Below, piece after piece: positions 1 through 13,265 of a stretch of DNA of 64,000 nt. The stretch covers positions 3,040,165 to 3,104,164 of the forward strand of contig JAQFVV010012511.1 of assembly GCA_028023455.1 (NCBI GenBank), written 5' to 3'. Within the stretch, counting starts at the first letter, position 1. Every line of letters begins with the position of its first letter. The notes under the pieces are model-generated. The model saw only the letters and a list, made by a program, of their open reading frames with translations, did not search any database and was not told the DNA's origin. The position numbers and the translations under genes are program-made. This DNA comes from Epiperipatus broadwayi. Taxonomy: Eukaryota; Onychophora; Udeonychophora; Euonychophora; Peripatidae.

Positions 1-1284
1 TCTTCCATCTGAGATTCTACATCTGTGATATTTTCATATTCCTTTATTTGTTCTTCACTGTTTATTTGCAGATCCTTATTTGTTTGATCTTTTATTTTAC
101 TTTGGGTGCTTTTCAGTTTTATATTTTCTCGTGATTATATTTTGATTTTCAATTTTTTCTTGTGATTGATTACTATTGATGAGTTTTGTTGTGCTGTTTT
201 TCCACTCTTCATTTTTATTAATCTTTTCCTTTGTCAAGTTTAATGGTTCGTTCTTATCTTGTATTGTTAAGATACTTTGTTTTTCCTGATTTTCTTGTTG
301 TTGAAGACTTGTATGTATCTTGCTGCTTTCTGCATTATTTATTATTTGGTTTTGAGTTGCTTGGTTTTGTTCTGGGATTTCCTTTGTTTGCTGGTCACTC
401 CTGTGGTCTTTCCTTGTGTGGCAGTCTCCTGCCAGATGACCTCTTTCTCCACATGCATAGCACTTTGGCCTGAGTCCTTTTATTTGAAGTGTGAGGACTG
501 CTTCTTGATCAATAATCTGGTTGGGGATTTCTTCAGGATTGATGTTTTCTTTTAGTTTGATTTTGAAATAGAAGCTGTTGGTATGTATAGGGATTGGAGT
601 ATCGTTACAGTAGATAGGCTTGATATAGATTGCCTGACCATAAGGGTGAATTAGTTTGGTAAAATCTTGTATGCTATATCCAAAATATGTATTTTTCAAA
701 ATGCCTGTGTAGTAGTTTTGTATATTTTTGTCAACCACCACTAAAGCATAACTTTCTAATTTCTGGACTTTTATTTGAAATGCTTCACATTGATTTTTGT
801 TGTAAAATTCTATAACTAAATATCTGGAGTTGGGATGTTCTCCAATAGTCATGATGCTATCCCATAATACTTGTGGTGTTAATTCCTTAAATAGGAGTTC
901 TCATGGAAATTTATAGAGGGATAAATTTTTGTCTGTAACTGCTAGTATTAACGACTTGTCAGAAAAAAATTTTTTAAAACTATTAAATAATTTTGGGGGT
1001 ATGGTATTATTAAATCTAGAATTAATATCTTTTATTTCTTCATTCGTCCAGTTGATCATTGATGGTTCTAGCTCAAATTCATCACCGATATATATATCGT
1101 TTATGTCGGTTTGATTTACTTTTCTAAATCTAGATTGACTTAAATTGGTATTTTGTTTATTATCTTGGTGTTGTATATTAGATTTTGTAGCATTTGCGTA
1201 GGTTTTTTGATTCAATATTATATTTTCCATTGGGTTGAGCGTTTTTGAGCTATCTGACGCATCAATTGTAAATCTTGACGCCAT
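1..1284 (-). pseudogene. LINE ORF1 with CCHC zinc knuckle (L1/Tx1-like), one internal stop
   Basis: A minus-strand ORF starts at ATG 1284 (MASRFTIDASDSS) and runs 127 codons to a TGA at 901-903. The same frame then stays open through ELLFKELTPQVLWDSIM to TAA at 97-99, giving roughly 395 codons broken by one nonsense codon. The C-terminal part has a CCHC knuckle, CYACGERGHLAGDCH, preceded by a region like the ORF1 RNA-binding domains of L1/Tx1-type LINEs. A hydrophilic Q/N/K-rich tail follows. Beyond the TAA, another frame stays open to base 1 with charged sequence, so a frameshift is likely and the ORF may continue outside the window. The CCHC could in principle be retroviral-type gag, but no protease or integrase is seen. 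A LINE ORF2 C-terminus of a plausibly related element lies at 57.2-57.9 kb. Confidence 0.65.
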
Positions 1285-3477
1285 GTTTATCTTTTGATGT
1301 TGATTAAATATAATTTTAAAAAAAACGATGAATTTCTTACCTTTTTTATTTTAAAAGCACTTCAAAAACATTTACGATTGTTATCTAGATTGAGGAAACT
1401 TTTTACTTTAAAGATTTAGTTGAATTCCTTTTGTCTTCCAAAACTTTTAGGTAACAACGTTAATCGGTTTGTTCCATTTTTTAGACAGCAGGACCGCAGA
1501 TCTTCTATTATTATTATTATTATTATTCTTATTCTTATTCTTATTATTATTATTATTATATTAACTAACAAAATTTCAAATATTGCTTTTAATAATTGTT
1601 TACATAAAACACGTACATTTACTTTATTTTATATTAAGGTTTGTCGCTCTAACATATTAAAATTTTCATCTTTGCTTCGTTTGCCTAATACCTATAATCA
1701 TGATTTTATTAATGAAAATATTTTTTCTTTAGACTTTAAAAAATTTGTTACTTATCTTGTAAAAAAGTATGGCATATAATTATATTATTTTCATCATTTT
1801 TACTCATTTATGTATATTATTTATGTATATTATTGTATAGTTATTATAGTGCAATTCTGTAATTGGCTTAATGCTGTAGTTTTGTACGGTAAATAAATTG
1901 AATTGAATTGAATTGAATTATTATTATTATTATTATTATTATTAATTAATTAATTAATTAATTAATTAAAGATGCAATAAAACATTATTTTATTTTATTA
2001 TTTATAATTAAGTCTTTTGAAAAGATCTTAACAACTTTCTCCAATAAAGTGCTCTGCTTTATATCACATCAAGATACACCACACATTTAGTTAGTAATAA
2101 AATAGGAATCATTTTCCAGTAATTAAAAACATTGCAAGAATATTTCTAATCATTGCAGAGATCTTGTTATTATTTTTATTTCATTTATTTAAATAATAAT
2201 AATATTATTATTATTATTACTACTACTACTACAATTATTGTTACTACTATTATTATTATTTATTGTTAATAATTATATTTTGTTAAATATCTGGTCTTTG
2301 TCTTTAATTAGTTAATGCTCACTATCTTTTAATTTTATATGGTACATGATTTTATAATTATTATATGTTACTTAAAAATATAATGCTTGATACAAAATGT
2401 TCATTATTTTTATAAACTTACACCATCTTCACTTTAATATTTAGTTTCTTAAGATATGAATTAAATACAATAAAATGTTATTTGCTATTTAATCATATCA
2501 ATAATAATAATTTATAATTTTAAAAATAAAATTTTTTAAATAATATTATTTAGTATACTTTAATACTATAACCTTGAGATAACTTTAAATCAAATTTATA
2601 TAATATGAAAGCTTAGAACCTCTCTAGCCCAAATATAAAAATGTTATAGGATTTTTTTTATTTTTGCAAATCCATAGTTATACCCTAAGCCATAGTAGAA
2701 CCCTGAGATATTATTGTGATTAATTATAAATATACATCTGTGTAGTGCTTCCTTAATATATATATATATATGTATGTATGTATTGCAGTTTGAATTTTCG
2801 CAAATTTTTCTGAATGTTCTAGCATTTGCATACAATATAAAGATTTTAAATTAACAAGATTAAATCATTTAGCTATTGGAAGGGTTGGGCTTCTGAATAG
2901 TTTAGAATATAGCAATAAAAAACACTTCATTGGGATTTATTAACATTTTATTTATCCATCAGTCATGTAAAGAATAGATAATTTTATTGATTATGAAAAA
3001 TGCAAGACATTAAGAATTTTATCAATGATGTATCATAATAAGAGAAAGTGAGAAATACTTGGTACAACATCTTCCATAATGGAAAATTGGAAATATTTTC
3101 TAACAGTTTTTTATATTGGTGATGACCTAATTTTTGCTGTAATTAATAGTAATGATAGATCTGATCAAGTAATAAGTTAAGAGTTAATGTTGCAAAAAAA
3201 AAGCAGATTGATGTTATCACACATTGCACCAGACATAATTTTAACACTCTTATGTCTCTTTTTACAGACATCTTAATGCAAAAAATTCTCTCATGAAGAG
3301 CTAATATAATATAAAGCTTATGGCACTAGTCAAGGCAAAATGAAAAAGCTTTTGTTTTATGTATATACATATTATATATGTGTGTGTGTCTATTTTTTTA
3401 AGTAAGAATATCTTTGATTATGACTAGAAGTCTTTAAATAAATAAAAAAATCCCTCTGTTTTGTTAATAAATATTCT
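1285..3477. other. AT-rich non-coding DNA with TTA microsatellites
   Basis: No exon or transposon domain is recognisable. It holds simple repeats: (TTA/TTC)n at about 1507-1557, GAATT repeats followed by (TTA)n and (TTAA)n at about 1901-1968, and scattered TTA/ATA runs at 2165-2270. Short ORFs here encode low-complexity I/F/Y-rich peptides and are not credible genes. Confidence 0.6.
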
Positions 3478-3850
3478 CTATTTGTTAACACTAGACATAT
3501 CAAAGTATTTACAAACTATGGAATTATAAAGATTTACAAGATCTACAAGGATATTAGGAATATGAATGGCATAGTCATAATAAAGTAGGGTAGTATTTTG
3601 ATATGGGTTGAGTGTTAATTCAGTCACTTCTTTGGATAATATTAGAGGTTTGTGTAATATTTGAGGCATTATTATTTGCATCCAGAGTATGCATTATTTC
3701 TGAATTAGTTTTGTTTGACAAAAATTTAACATTATATAATCACAAATAAATCATAGATGTCCCTTGAGTTAGATTAACTATCTTGCTAAATCCATACAAA
3801 TCCTTATTAGAGAATAAAAGATTTAATAAATTTTTTAGTTGTTGGGTGGT
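3478..3850 (-). other. unclassified ORF relic, possibly transposon-derived
   Basis: The minus strand has an open frame of 67 codons at 3478-3681 with some real-protein flavour (SKEVTELTLNPYQNTTLL). A nearby stretch (3740-3830) reads NKDLYGFSKIVNLTQGTSM in another frame. The two may be one decayed coding region broken by frameshifts. I do not recognise the family, and it does not resemble the missing SAXO4 C-terminal exons. Confidence 0.25.
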
Positions 3851-4710
3851 GACATCATATTAAGACACATTATTTGTATACTAAATTTATTAATAACTTT
3901 TTTGTGTGTATTTATATTAATGACATCCAGTTATTTAGAAATATCAGTTATTAAATGTTTGAACAGAAACTGGCAATATTAGAGGAATGCCCTTAACTAT
4001 GTTTTTTCAATAAATCATGCTTTATCTGTTTAAGACTACATGGTGTGAATCTCATAATTATTGTTTTAACATGTGATCCTAAATTAAGATTCTGGACATT
4101 TGATGTATTGGTGAGATGTAATTTGAAATTTTACAGAGGTTATATCAAGCTTTATGAAGAGGGCTGATACAATATGAACAGCAATGTTAGCCTAATGAGA
4201 TGAGTAAAATATCACTTGGTCAATGAAGAATAATATTGAGAAACTATTTAAAAGGGTGTGAGTCCTTAAAATTTTTTTAATGTTGACTAAGATGAAAAAA
4301 AATCAGATAATTGGATATGCAATTATTAAATTTTAACTTGTAATATTAACATTTCATATTATGCAGGGACTTGGGTCAATTGTGAGATGAATCATTAAGT
4401 GGTCTAAAAAAGACATATCTTTATCTCTACTAGCTTAATAATAAACCCAAATAGAATTTGGGGTTTGATGATTGGAGAATATATTTATATTAAAAATGAG
4501 CAATGATAACTCTTGTAATAATGATTATAGTGACTAACATCATTATAACAATATATTCTTTCCACAATTCTAATTTTAAAAACAAAGTGTTAAAATTCTT
4601 TTGAAACTGTTTTTTAAATCAAGATTTATCCATCTTCTTAGTGTATTACAAAACTAAAAAGTGATAAGATTATTCACAATAAACAAATCAAACATAAGAA
4701 TAATGAAATA
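3851..4710. other. AT-rich non-coding stretch
   Basis: Nothing recognisable on either strand. It would be intron 3' of the fourth SAXO4-like exon if the gene continues leftward. Confidence 0.5.
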
Positions 4711-4734
4711 ATCATAAAAAATAAAAATACAAAC

Positions 4735-4795
4735 TTGGTTGAAGCTGATTACTGCCAAATTGGGTGTTATAATCAGTGGACATGTATGCTGGACC
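4735..4795 (-). CDS. SAXO4: SAXO4/PPP1R32-like, fourth coding exon
   Basis: Short exon after an acceptor AAATTTTGTAG (AG at 4797-4796). In phase 0 it encodes GPAYMSTDYNTQFGSNQLQP, which continues the family block GPRFMTSEYNSKY that follows the VPLLHQ exon in the vertebrate protein. The donor is ambiguous. GTTTGT at 4734 (used here) and GTATTT at 4730 are both possible; the frame meets a stop near 4713, so splicing must occur before it. The upstream intron is about 15.6 kb and filled with repeats. No later exon is seen down to base 1, so the C-terminal half should lie left of the window. Confidence 0.75.
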
Positions 4796-5389
4796 CTACA
4801 AAATTTATATATATGTATATTAATTAACAAGACTTTTTATAAAAATAAACTATACAACATTTGCTACATGTTAAATCATAAATGGTAATAAAATGCCATT
4901 GGTTTTTAACAATAGATAATATATATGCACATAAATAGTAATCATATATATGTAGATGTTATACTCATGTTATGGATTATCAGTCTCTCCACCTCAGATT
5001 TAAATGTAAAGTTGCTAATCATACACATTTCCCCATAATCTATATAATGCATATAAAATGTTGATTTACTTAATGATCATTTAAGTGCTTTATTTATATA
5101 AGATGTAAGTGCAAACACACACTAAAGCACAGTCATATATGGTTCAAGTAGAACCATAAATTCATTAATAATCTTTGTTATAAAAGAACAACTGATCATA
5201 TAAGGTTTTGATTGTAATATGTAAGAATTCTGTATATTTCATTTAAGTATATACAAATAAAACGTGTGCCTGCTTGTTAATAGCCACATTTAAATGAATT
5301 TTCTAATTGACAAATGTAAGCAGGTTTTATGTTTATATATATCAGACTTTTTTTCTCTCACAAAATATAATTATATTAATACTTATGTA

Positions 5390-5940
5390 CAGAGGTGCCA
5401 CATGGGTAACAGGGACTTTTGTGCAAGTTAAATTCTAGCGCCCCCAAACTCATAAAATAAAATTTGTAAATTAAAATAAAACGAATCCTATAAAATTTTA
5501 TTTAAAAAAAAAGATACAAATACAGTACATCAATTATTTACATTATTCTACTTTAACCTCTTTATTTACATATTAACTTTTCTGACTATGCCAGCCACAA
5601 ATAACTTCTAGAAATTTTCTCTTTACATGCTAAATAATATGATTCTGAAAACTTGCAACCAGTCTCATCTTTAGAAAAAAAACCTATTAATTACCTATCT
5701 AATAGAATTTTCAACTAATTTTTATGCTCATAATTTTTGGCCAAATCCTTAAATCCTTAATATTAAAATTTAAAGTAAAATTAGTAGTTTCAGTACTCTC
5801 AGAATTACAACTTTCTTCAACTTCTTTCTCTGTTTTGAATTCCAGATAAACCATTTGACATTTTGTCTGTGATGTGGCAGTGATTAGAGAGATTGAAACA
5901 AATGAATATAAATCTTTCACAAGTAGAATAAGAAATACCT
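5390..5940 (-). mobile_element. internally deleted hAT (TTF/ZMYM-type) fragment
   Basis: The sequence CAGAGGTGCCACATGG at 5390 and the GC-richer TCTAGCGCCCCC nearby look like an hAT terminus. The minus-strand ORF at 5711-5920 is acidic and Ser/Thr-rich and ends in NFNIKDLRIWPKI. This matches the (D-P)xxWPxxI segment at the N-terminus of TTF-type zinc-finger hAT transposases; the hAT at 49.9-54.1 kb has NVLDIWPEIITNKF at the equivalent place. The rest of the transposase is missing between this segment and the terminus, implying an internal deletion. The opposite end was not located. Confidence 0.4.
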
Positions 5941-8900
5941 ATAGGACATAATGACTTAAATAATAAAAAGAGTAATTTAACAGTTTAATGCAAACAATCA
6001 ATCAGATATACAAATGAAATTAATATACATATTTGGAATTGAATGTATACACATCTACAAATCTAACATATACATAACTACCATAAAACTACATAGAAAT
6101 TTATATATAATCTTTATAAAAGTAATTCTCCTCCTAATTTACTTACCTTTATAATTTATGTAGGCCTATTGGACTTACTAAAATATAATAAGATCATGGA
6201 GAGACCCTATTCAGCTCATTATCTACAATTAGGAGACAATTATCTGAAATACAACACCCAATGACATCTTCCCCTGTTTGCCTCCAAAATCTGGGCATTT
6301 TTGCAGATCCATAAAGAGAAAACATGATTCTTTATTTTCTCTATTCCTTACATATAATCTTGTCTCCCTTATTTTTTCAGGAGTACAATAGTTATAACTA
6401 AGCTGATGTAACTCTTGCATTTCATTAGCCATAATTAGGTCAATTTTAGCCAGCATGTTAATTAGTTTGTTAAAAATAATTCTTGTTTGTTTCAAAACCA
6501 TTAGTTATTTTTAGTTCAACTCAGAATCTCTCATGCATAATTTGTTTGCATTTTCTATTAATAATGCTTATTTCATTACTGTACATGCTATACTTTATTA
6601 TATACACATTAAACAATTCTACATTTTAATTTTCATACTTACATTGTTTATCTGATAAATTTTTAGAAGCCATTTGCATTCATTTGCACATTATTTTGTT
6701 TAATTGGTTCTGTTGTATAACTATAAAAAAATCAAATACTTGGTTTGCTCCACTAGATAACTAATGTTATAGACACTTTCCCAATAGTGTGATCACTTAG
6801 AAGAGCTTTTAAATGATGTTATATGGTTATCACATTCAACAGAGTGGCATTAAATCATAATGTTGATATAATGCAATTTGTTAAGAATTAAATATTTTAG
6901 CACATATCTTTTTTAAAAATTAAATGCTTTTTACCATTTCTGTTTTTCTTGAATTTGAATTATCTGTAATCGAAAACAATAATTTTTGGATATGTTTGGT
7001 TAATATATATATATATATAAAGATCATTTGAGACAGGACTGGAATCAATTCCATATACTAAAGTCTGATACTCAAAAACTGTATTATAATCTACATATTT
7101 ATAAAATATGAGGGATAAATATAATTAAGTATTGTACAACTGTTGTCCAACATGCCGCAAAATTACTGTAATTATTATGAGGCAATATTTTTTTAATAAC
7201 TTTATTTTTAAATAAATTATTATTAGTAATGTGTTCAGATATTTAAATAAAAGTCATTTCCTTGAAAGGAATAAATTAGTGCAACAGCTCTCATAGCAGT
7301 AGCATAACTTCTGAATGTTGTGCTCTAAAATACCAATAACAAGCGTTTGGTTTAATGTAGCAGTAGAGTATATAATATATAGTATATTACAAGCAATTAT
7401 CACAAGACTAAGTAAAAAATTAATTCTCTCATATTTAAATAAAAAATACTTACAACTAGAAAGTGTTTCTAACAATAGAGTGATTTGTAATTCAAAATAT
7501 TTTCATTTAAATATAAATTGTATTGATTATTGTGGAGACATGCCCCCCATGATAAGCAGCCTTTGCTCAGGACACAATCTGCACACTTATATGTGGTAGC
7601 CTTGCATGTGCAATAATAAATTTAACTAATTTTTAACAGTTTATTTTAAAGTTTCCATTTTTTATTATATTAAACACTGATGTCAATAATTTGTTTGAAT
7701 TAAACATGTTAATATTAATCCTTTCATAAACAATGGGTTTCCAAATATATATAACTTAAACTGGGATTATAACAAAAAAATAGGACCCCATGCTTTAATA
7801 TCCTGCACTTTTGTTTTTCTTCATTTGTTTATTCCAACAAACATTCATAACAAATAATGTCAAAATTGGTAATTCATAAGAGGAATGGTCAAAATGCAAT
7901 CAAAGGAATAAACTTTTAAGATTCAAAAATTTGTTCTAAAAAAGATGTGTTGCGTTTTTGGAATCTGAAAATGTATATAAAATTTATGCAAGTTTCTTAA
8001 TGAAGCATTCTAAATAGATAAACATCAATCAGGTGTTGCTTAAAAGTAAAAATTTCATCACTAAATCTGATTCAAGAGATTGAGAATCATGATAGAGTGA
8101 AACAGATAGTTAAATTCATAACATCACACAAGTTTAATTAGAATTTAAATATATTTTTTATTTTTCAAACATTTATTCAAAAAAGCACATAAATATAATT
8201 AAACTTTAAAAGGTAATATTTAAATTTATATACAAAAGAACAAATCTAGGTTTGAAATTATTTTACCATTTATGAACTTGTCAAAATTTCATGACTATAG
8301 TATAAAAAAATGTTATTAAGGCTCACTGATGCACTGAATGGATGTATATGCTTTAAAGTGAATTAAGACTATTTGTATTATTTACTGTTAAATGTGAATG
8401 TGATACTAAAAGATCTTTTATATTCAATAATTAATATAATACACTATTCAGAAGTTTTTTTATTATAAAAATTATTAGTATAGGGACACAAGGCATAGTC
8501 AGAATTTTTAGCAACCAAAGACAAGCCAAAATTTAATATTTTCTCCATTATCAGATATTGATTGATTCCCAAAAGAATTTTTTCTGCATTTTTGTCCTAT
8601 CATTATGGTTCTGCTTATAGGTACAGATTCTATTATAAAAACTTTTATATAAAAAAAAATCTAAATATAGTTGTAATGTTTGATTTATTTCGTGATAGTT
8701 TTTATGTCAATTAGTATTGCCAATATATTTTTTGTAATATATATATAAAGAGAGAGGGGGGAAATGATAAAAATTTCATGGATAAAAAATAGAAAATATT
8801 CTTTTGCATTTTTTTATATATAAAAACATGCAAAAGATCATTAATATAATGAAAGATCAGCAGATAATATCAGAATTGTCCAAAAACTGATTTTTCCTGC

Positions 8901-9540
8901 ATAGATGGTACTTTCTGTGTACTTATTTATAAGAAAAGTCAAAATAATATTTTACATATTTGATTATTCTTCTATATATATATCATTTCATTTAACTGTA
9001 TTTGTAAAAATATTAAATAAAAAATAAAAAAGAAATTTTAATTAATTTTTTTTTTAATTTTACTTTTAGTTTATCTTGTAATCATTCAAAGCTTTAATTG
9101 TAAATATCAAAGCTTAAAACTGCTACAATTTTTTACAGGTAAGTAGTTTGGATTGTCTAATTTAATATCAATTATTTTTTTATTTCATCAATAATTTTCA
9201 TCATGGTAAAAACAAAACATAATAAAAGTAAAATGTAATAAGTGTTATTTATGTATGTATTTATTTATTTTATTGAGAAGGGGAAAGAAAAAATGCTGAA
9301 TCACATGAAGGCATAAAATGGGAAAGAGCCAAGTCATTTAGCCAATTTACCTGCCTATTTATAAAATATGGGGTGGGTGGGGTAAGTATCTTTTCATTTA
9401 TTAGTTAAAAATAAATAAAAAAAACTTTATCTTTTTTTAAAAAAAAAAAAAAATTATATTACCATTAATAATTATAAAATTGCTAATTTTAGTTCACCTA
9501 TTTTTATTAATTATTTCTGATGATAACTTAATATATTATG
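5941..9540. other. AT-rich intronic DNA, no recognised gene
   Basis: Within the ~15.6-kb intron of the SAXO4-like gene. A 90-codon minus-strand ORF at 6229-6501 (contains CPDFGGKQGKMSLGVVFQI) is the only protein-like stretch, and I cannot assign it. There are TA-rich runs near 7003-7018 and 8736-8750, and poly(A)/poly(T) tracts near 9043 and 9437. Confidence 0.5.
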
Positions 9541-9542
9541 TA

Positions 9543-9968
9543 TCATATAACATTACAATACAAGCCAAAAAAATTTTTTTGCTAAAAATTCTTCCACAAC
9601 CATGCTTTCATCTTTTAACAAATAAATCTTTTCAAGTGAAATTCAACAAAATACATACAACATATATATATATAAACAAAATAAAATAGCCTTCCCATTC
9701 ACTTCAAAAAACAACTTCCTTAAACATCAAAGGAAGTCTTCATGACATTGAGGCCTCAGATTAATATCATGAAGACATCTTTTGACATTAAAGTAAATTG
9801 TTTTTGAAGTGAATGATGGGAAGATTATTTTGTTTTGTATACATATGTTATATGTATTTGGTTGAATTTCACATGAAAAGTCTATTTGTTAATAAATAAA
9901 ACCATAGTTGGGAAGAATTTTAGTAAAATTTTCTTTTTTGGCTAGTATTGTAATGTTATATGATTTTC
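9543..9968. repeat. large foldback (inverted repeat) element
   Basis: The left arm (9543-9750) and right arm (9768-9968) are long imperfect reverse complements. Examples are CATTCACTTCAAAAAACAA against TTGTTTTTGAAGTGAATG, and TAACATTACAATACAAGCC against GGCTAGTATTGTAATGTTA. The loop is only about 17-20 nt (around ATTGAGGCCTCAG). An ORF on the left arm is a by-product. No transposase is present. It is a foldback/MITE-like element, or an inverted duplication, inside the SAXO4-like intron. Confidence 0.8.
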
Positions 9969-10306
9969 TAATTTTTGTATAATTATTAGTGTAGGTAGTA
10001 TTTAATTTTTTATTTAGGTATTTTGGCTATTAATATCTATATATGTGTGTTAAATGAGCTTGTAATATAAATATGAGTCTTAAAAATTCATATTGTAAAT
10101 GGCTTGCAACTATCTGTGAATATTGATATCTATATCAAGGCTTGGAATGAAATGTCATGTATGTCTGTGTGAACAGGGTATTACTATACACACATATATA
10201 CACTTTGTATGATGTTTATGTATATTCATTGTTGCATTTATTTTATGCAAGTTTAAAATAAAGCTATTTTTTTCACATATGTTATTGGTGACGAATACGA
10301 ATATAA

Positions 10307-10355
10307 CACTTAGATAATGTTAATTCAGAAAAACAATTAACATTATCTGAGTGTA
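10307..10355. repeat. short stem-loop
   Basis: CACTTAGATAATGTTAATT is followed after about nine bases by its near-perfect reverse complement AATTAACATTATCTGAGTG. This isolated hairpin of about 19 bp has unknown origin. Confidence 0.6.
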
Positions 10356-10656
10356 ATAAAATGCATAAACAATAAACATATATGAGAAAAAAACTGACTG
10401 CCATAAATAATTGATTAGAATTCAAATCTTAATTTATCTGCTCCAAGTTATCTTATGACATTGAAAGTCTATACAGATATATATTCTCATCTACATGTGA
10501 GATCTTTAATACTTTTATGATTGACTAACTAGAGGGTTTGCATGATAATGAATCAGAATGTTGTTGTCATATGAAACTTAAGACCTTATATTTGTATTTA
10601 AAATATGTGGCTCAGAATATCCTAGGACAATGTTCCTATAACCTGTCTAGGGTTCA

Positions 10657-10828
10657 ATTCTTGTATAAACATACATTATATATTATCTACATTTATTTTA
10701 TTGTGAAACCTTCATATTCAAAGTGTTTAATAATAATAATAAATTCTTGTATAAACATACATTATATATTATCTACATTTATTTTATTGTGAAACCTTAA
10801 TATTCAAAGTGTTTAATAATAATAATAT
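10657..10828. repeat. 86-bp tandem duplication
   Basis: Two head-to-tail copies of an 86-bp unit starting ATTCTTGTATAAACATACAT at 10657 and at 10743. They differ by about one base (CCTTCATATT against CCTTAATATT). The near identity points to a recent duplication in intronic DNA. Confidence 0.9.
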
Positions 10829-11147
10829 AATAATAAACAGTAATTATATAGAAGATAATCATCCCTTCTTATTAGTGCCATTAAACAGTGATATTAAATT
10901 GCAAAGATACTCTCACCCGAGTCACAAGATAGAGACTTTGAAAAAATAAGAATGACTATATTACTTTTTATATAATTACAATCTAAACACTGTGCTAGTA
11001 AATTTTATTGATTATTAATAATAAACAGCCAATCAAATATATGTATGGCTATTCCAACACACAAAAAAAGGAGAATAAAAAACAACTATTCTAGAAATGA
11101 GTTCTGCTATACAAACTAATATATAAACCACTAATACACCCACATAT

Positions 11148-11240
11148 AGAATACGCTGGTCCATTTTTCTGTTTACATGTTATTTTCTGATGTCATATTT
11201 TAGTTTTCTCAGCAGAATACGCTGGTCCATTTTTCTGTTT
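11148..11240. repeat. 27-bp direct repeat pair
   Basis: AGAATACGCTGGTCCATTTT and the following CTGTTT occur at 11148-11174 and again at 11214-11240, separated by 39 bp. This could be a local duplication. Confidence 0.8.
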
Positions 11241-11399
11241 CACCTAATTACAACTCCCAATGTATTCTGTTTTTTGCCACATCTTTCCAATAAAAACAAT
11301 AGACATTGCACTTCTTTAGAATGCCTTTGAGATAATCCTTATAATGTAGATACATCTACTTCTTGCATAAAAACTATGCTCAAATTTATGATAAAACAT

Positions 11400-13265
11400 T
11401 TTTTTAGAAAGTCTTGCTTTGTTCATTCATTCTATAAGTTCAATCGAATGAAGGTGTGATTTTATCATAGTATCATACTTTTAGTATCATATCTGGCAAA
11501 TTGAAGAACATATTGCTTGCTTTTTATGACATTGCCCTTGTATTTTTAAAATTTTATGGAGCGTCCTTGAGTAAAATTTTTTTAACATTGTGCCAATATG
11601 ATGTCCATGTTTCATATCCATACAAAAAAATTAGATAAAATAATAGCTCTATATATAGATAACTTAGTTGCAATAGTTATTTCCCTATGATCAATGCAAA
11701 AGCTGCAGTATATTGGAATCTGTGTTGGACTTCGACATCCAAATCCAATTTTCTACTTAAAAAAACTACTAAGGTATTTAGCTGATTTACATACTCAAGT
11801 TGATAACTATCAAGTGGCTGAGAATTTTTTTTACATCACTGACAGAGAAAGAACTTGAATTTTTTGAACATTAATCAATAAACTGAAATAATTGTAAATT
11901 ATATTCAGAACATTAAGATCATTCTGTAAATCATCTTTTGAACTGGCAAAAATAGCATAATCATGAACATAATAAAAATTTAGAATTCAAAAAGATGAAA
12001 TTCTTATTTTTGCTTTTAATGAATTCAAATTAAAAATTCCACTATCCCAAACCATATCATATCTTCAGCCTTTTCTGTTAAGTCACCTATAAATAATTCT
12101 AAATACCATTGTAATAAAAACAATTTTGGAGCAAATACACATCCTTGTTTAACACCACTTTTCATTTCAAATATCTCATACTTTCCATCTGTAATAATAA
12201 TACTCATTACATAATATAGAAGCTGTATAATATGAATAAATTTTGCACAGAGGCAAAACTCTCCATATAGTAATGCCACTCAGTACAAGCCAGAGTAATC
12301 AATGGATGCAGGAAGGTTTGTGCATAAACAACTTGTGTAAGTATAAAGAATGGTGATCATGTGATGTTTAGTGATTAAATTTTGGTGGACAACCAAATAA
12401 TTTCAAACAATACCATAGACTTATCCTATTAACTAAATTAAATGCCTTGACCAAATCAATAAAAGCTATATATGAAATTCTACTTTCTTCCTCACATTTT
12501 TCTTGCATTTGTCTGGCAACAAACATCATATTTCTAGTGCTTCTTGAATCTCTGAAACTCCATTAAGATCTCTAATAATTATTCATCTATAACTGTTAAG
12601 CAATCTAGTCATCAAAATACTTTTGCTGCAGTGGATAATAATACTTCACAATAATTACCACAATATTGTCTATTCTCTTTGTTTTTATAAATTGAACATT
12701 CTTAACATCAGATGGTATAACTGCAGCCTTTTTATTTTTTAAAGTTGCAGAGTTATTTTAACTTCATTAAACTGGATACTTTGATTCAGAAATCTAATTA
12801 AGTAGACAAAATTGATATATCATTAAAAGTCATTATCTCAATTCTTGTATCATTATTAAAAGATAATCAAAATACTCTTTCTATCTGTTCAAAATATCAT
12901 TGTTATCATATAACAGAGTGCCATTGCTGGATTTAATAGGATTGCAAACTGTTCCTTAAGTCCCTAAGTTGCCTTCAATGCATCAAAAAAATATCTAGAA
13001 TGCCATGCTCAGAGAATACCTGTATCTTCTTTGCAATTTAATCCATCAATCATTTTTAAGTCCTATTGTCAGTTGTTGAACTTCTGCCTTTTGATCTTTA
13101 TATTTATTATGAAGTCATATTCAATCTATTATTTTGCCAAGCAGAAAATGCCACATGTTTATTTTTAATTAAATTACTACTAATACTAAGATTTTTGTCA
13201 GAAAACCAGTCATGATTATTTTCACCCATAAATAGGTTTACTTGTATCCATAACACATTCCTAAC
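11400..13265 (-). pseudogene. decayed non-LTR reverse transcriptase
   Basis: Frames on the minus strand spell a LINE polyprotein with many stops and frameshifts. In order from 13265 down: DWFSDKN followed by an AFSAWQN motif; an SEHGILDIF-like segment; the conserved AFIDLVKAF-like RT motif near 12460; then an ORF at 12025-12279. That ORF contains the RT block GVKQGCVFAP preceded by FIHIIQLLYY. A YAIFA-like remnant of the YxDD region is near 11950. The GVKQGC..AP signature and preceding linker are typical of the widespread animal endonuclease-RT LINE group; I do not assign a clade. A family-1 hammerhead repeat remnant (12260-12380) interrupts it. It is inactive. Confidence 0.7.
12260..12380 (+). 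repeat. family-1 inverted-repeat element, deletion remnant
   Basis: It shares GCCACTCAGT, CCAGAGTAATCAATGGATGC and GGTTTGTGCATAAA with the family-1 elements at 13.45, 17.8, 34.0 and 41.2 kb. It ends in GGTGATCATGTGATGTTTAG, the family terminus. It lies within the LINE RT at 11.4-13.3 kb, between the motif-3 and GVKQGC regions, so it inserted after the LINE. The hammerhead segment is missing. Confidence 0.7.

Noticed and set aside
231-555. Plus-strand ORFs with hydrophobic, membrane-like peptides
   Set aside because: They are antisense to the LINE ORF1, whose CCHC knuckle is on the other strand.
1420-1779. 119-codon plus-strand ORF
   Set aside because: It runs through a (TTA/TTC)n microsatellite giving poly-Ile; no family signature.
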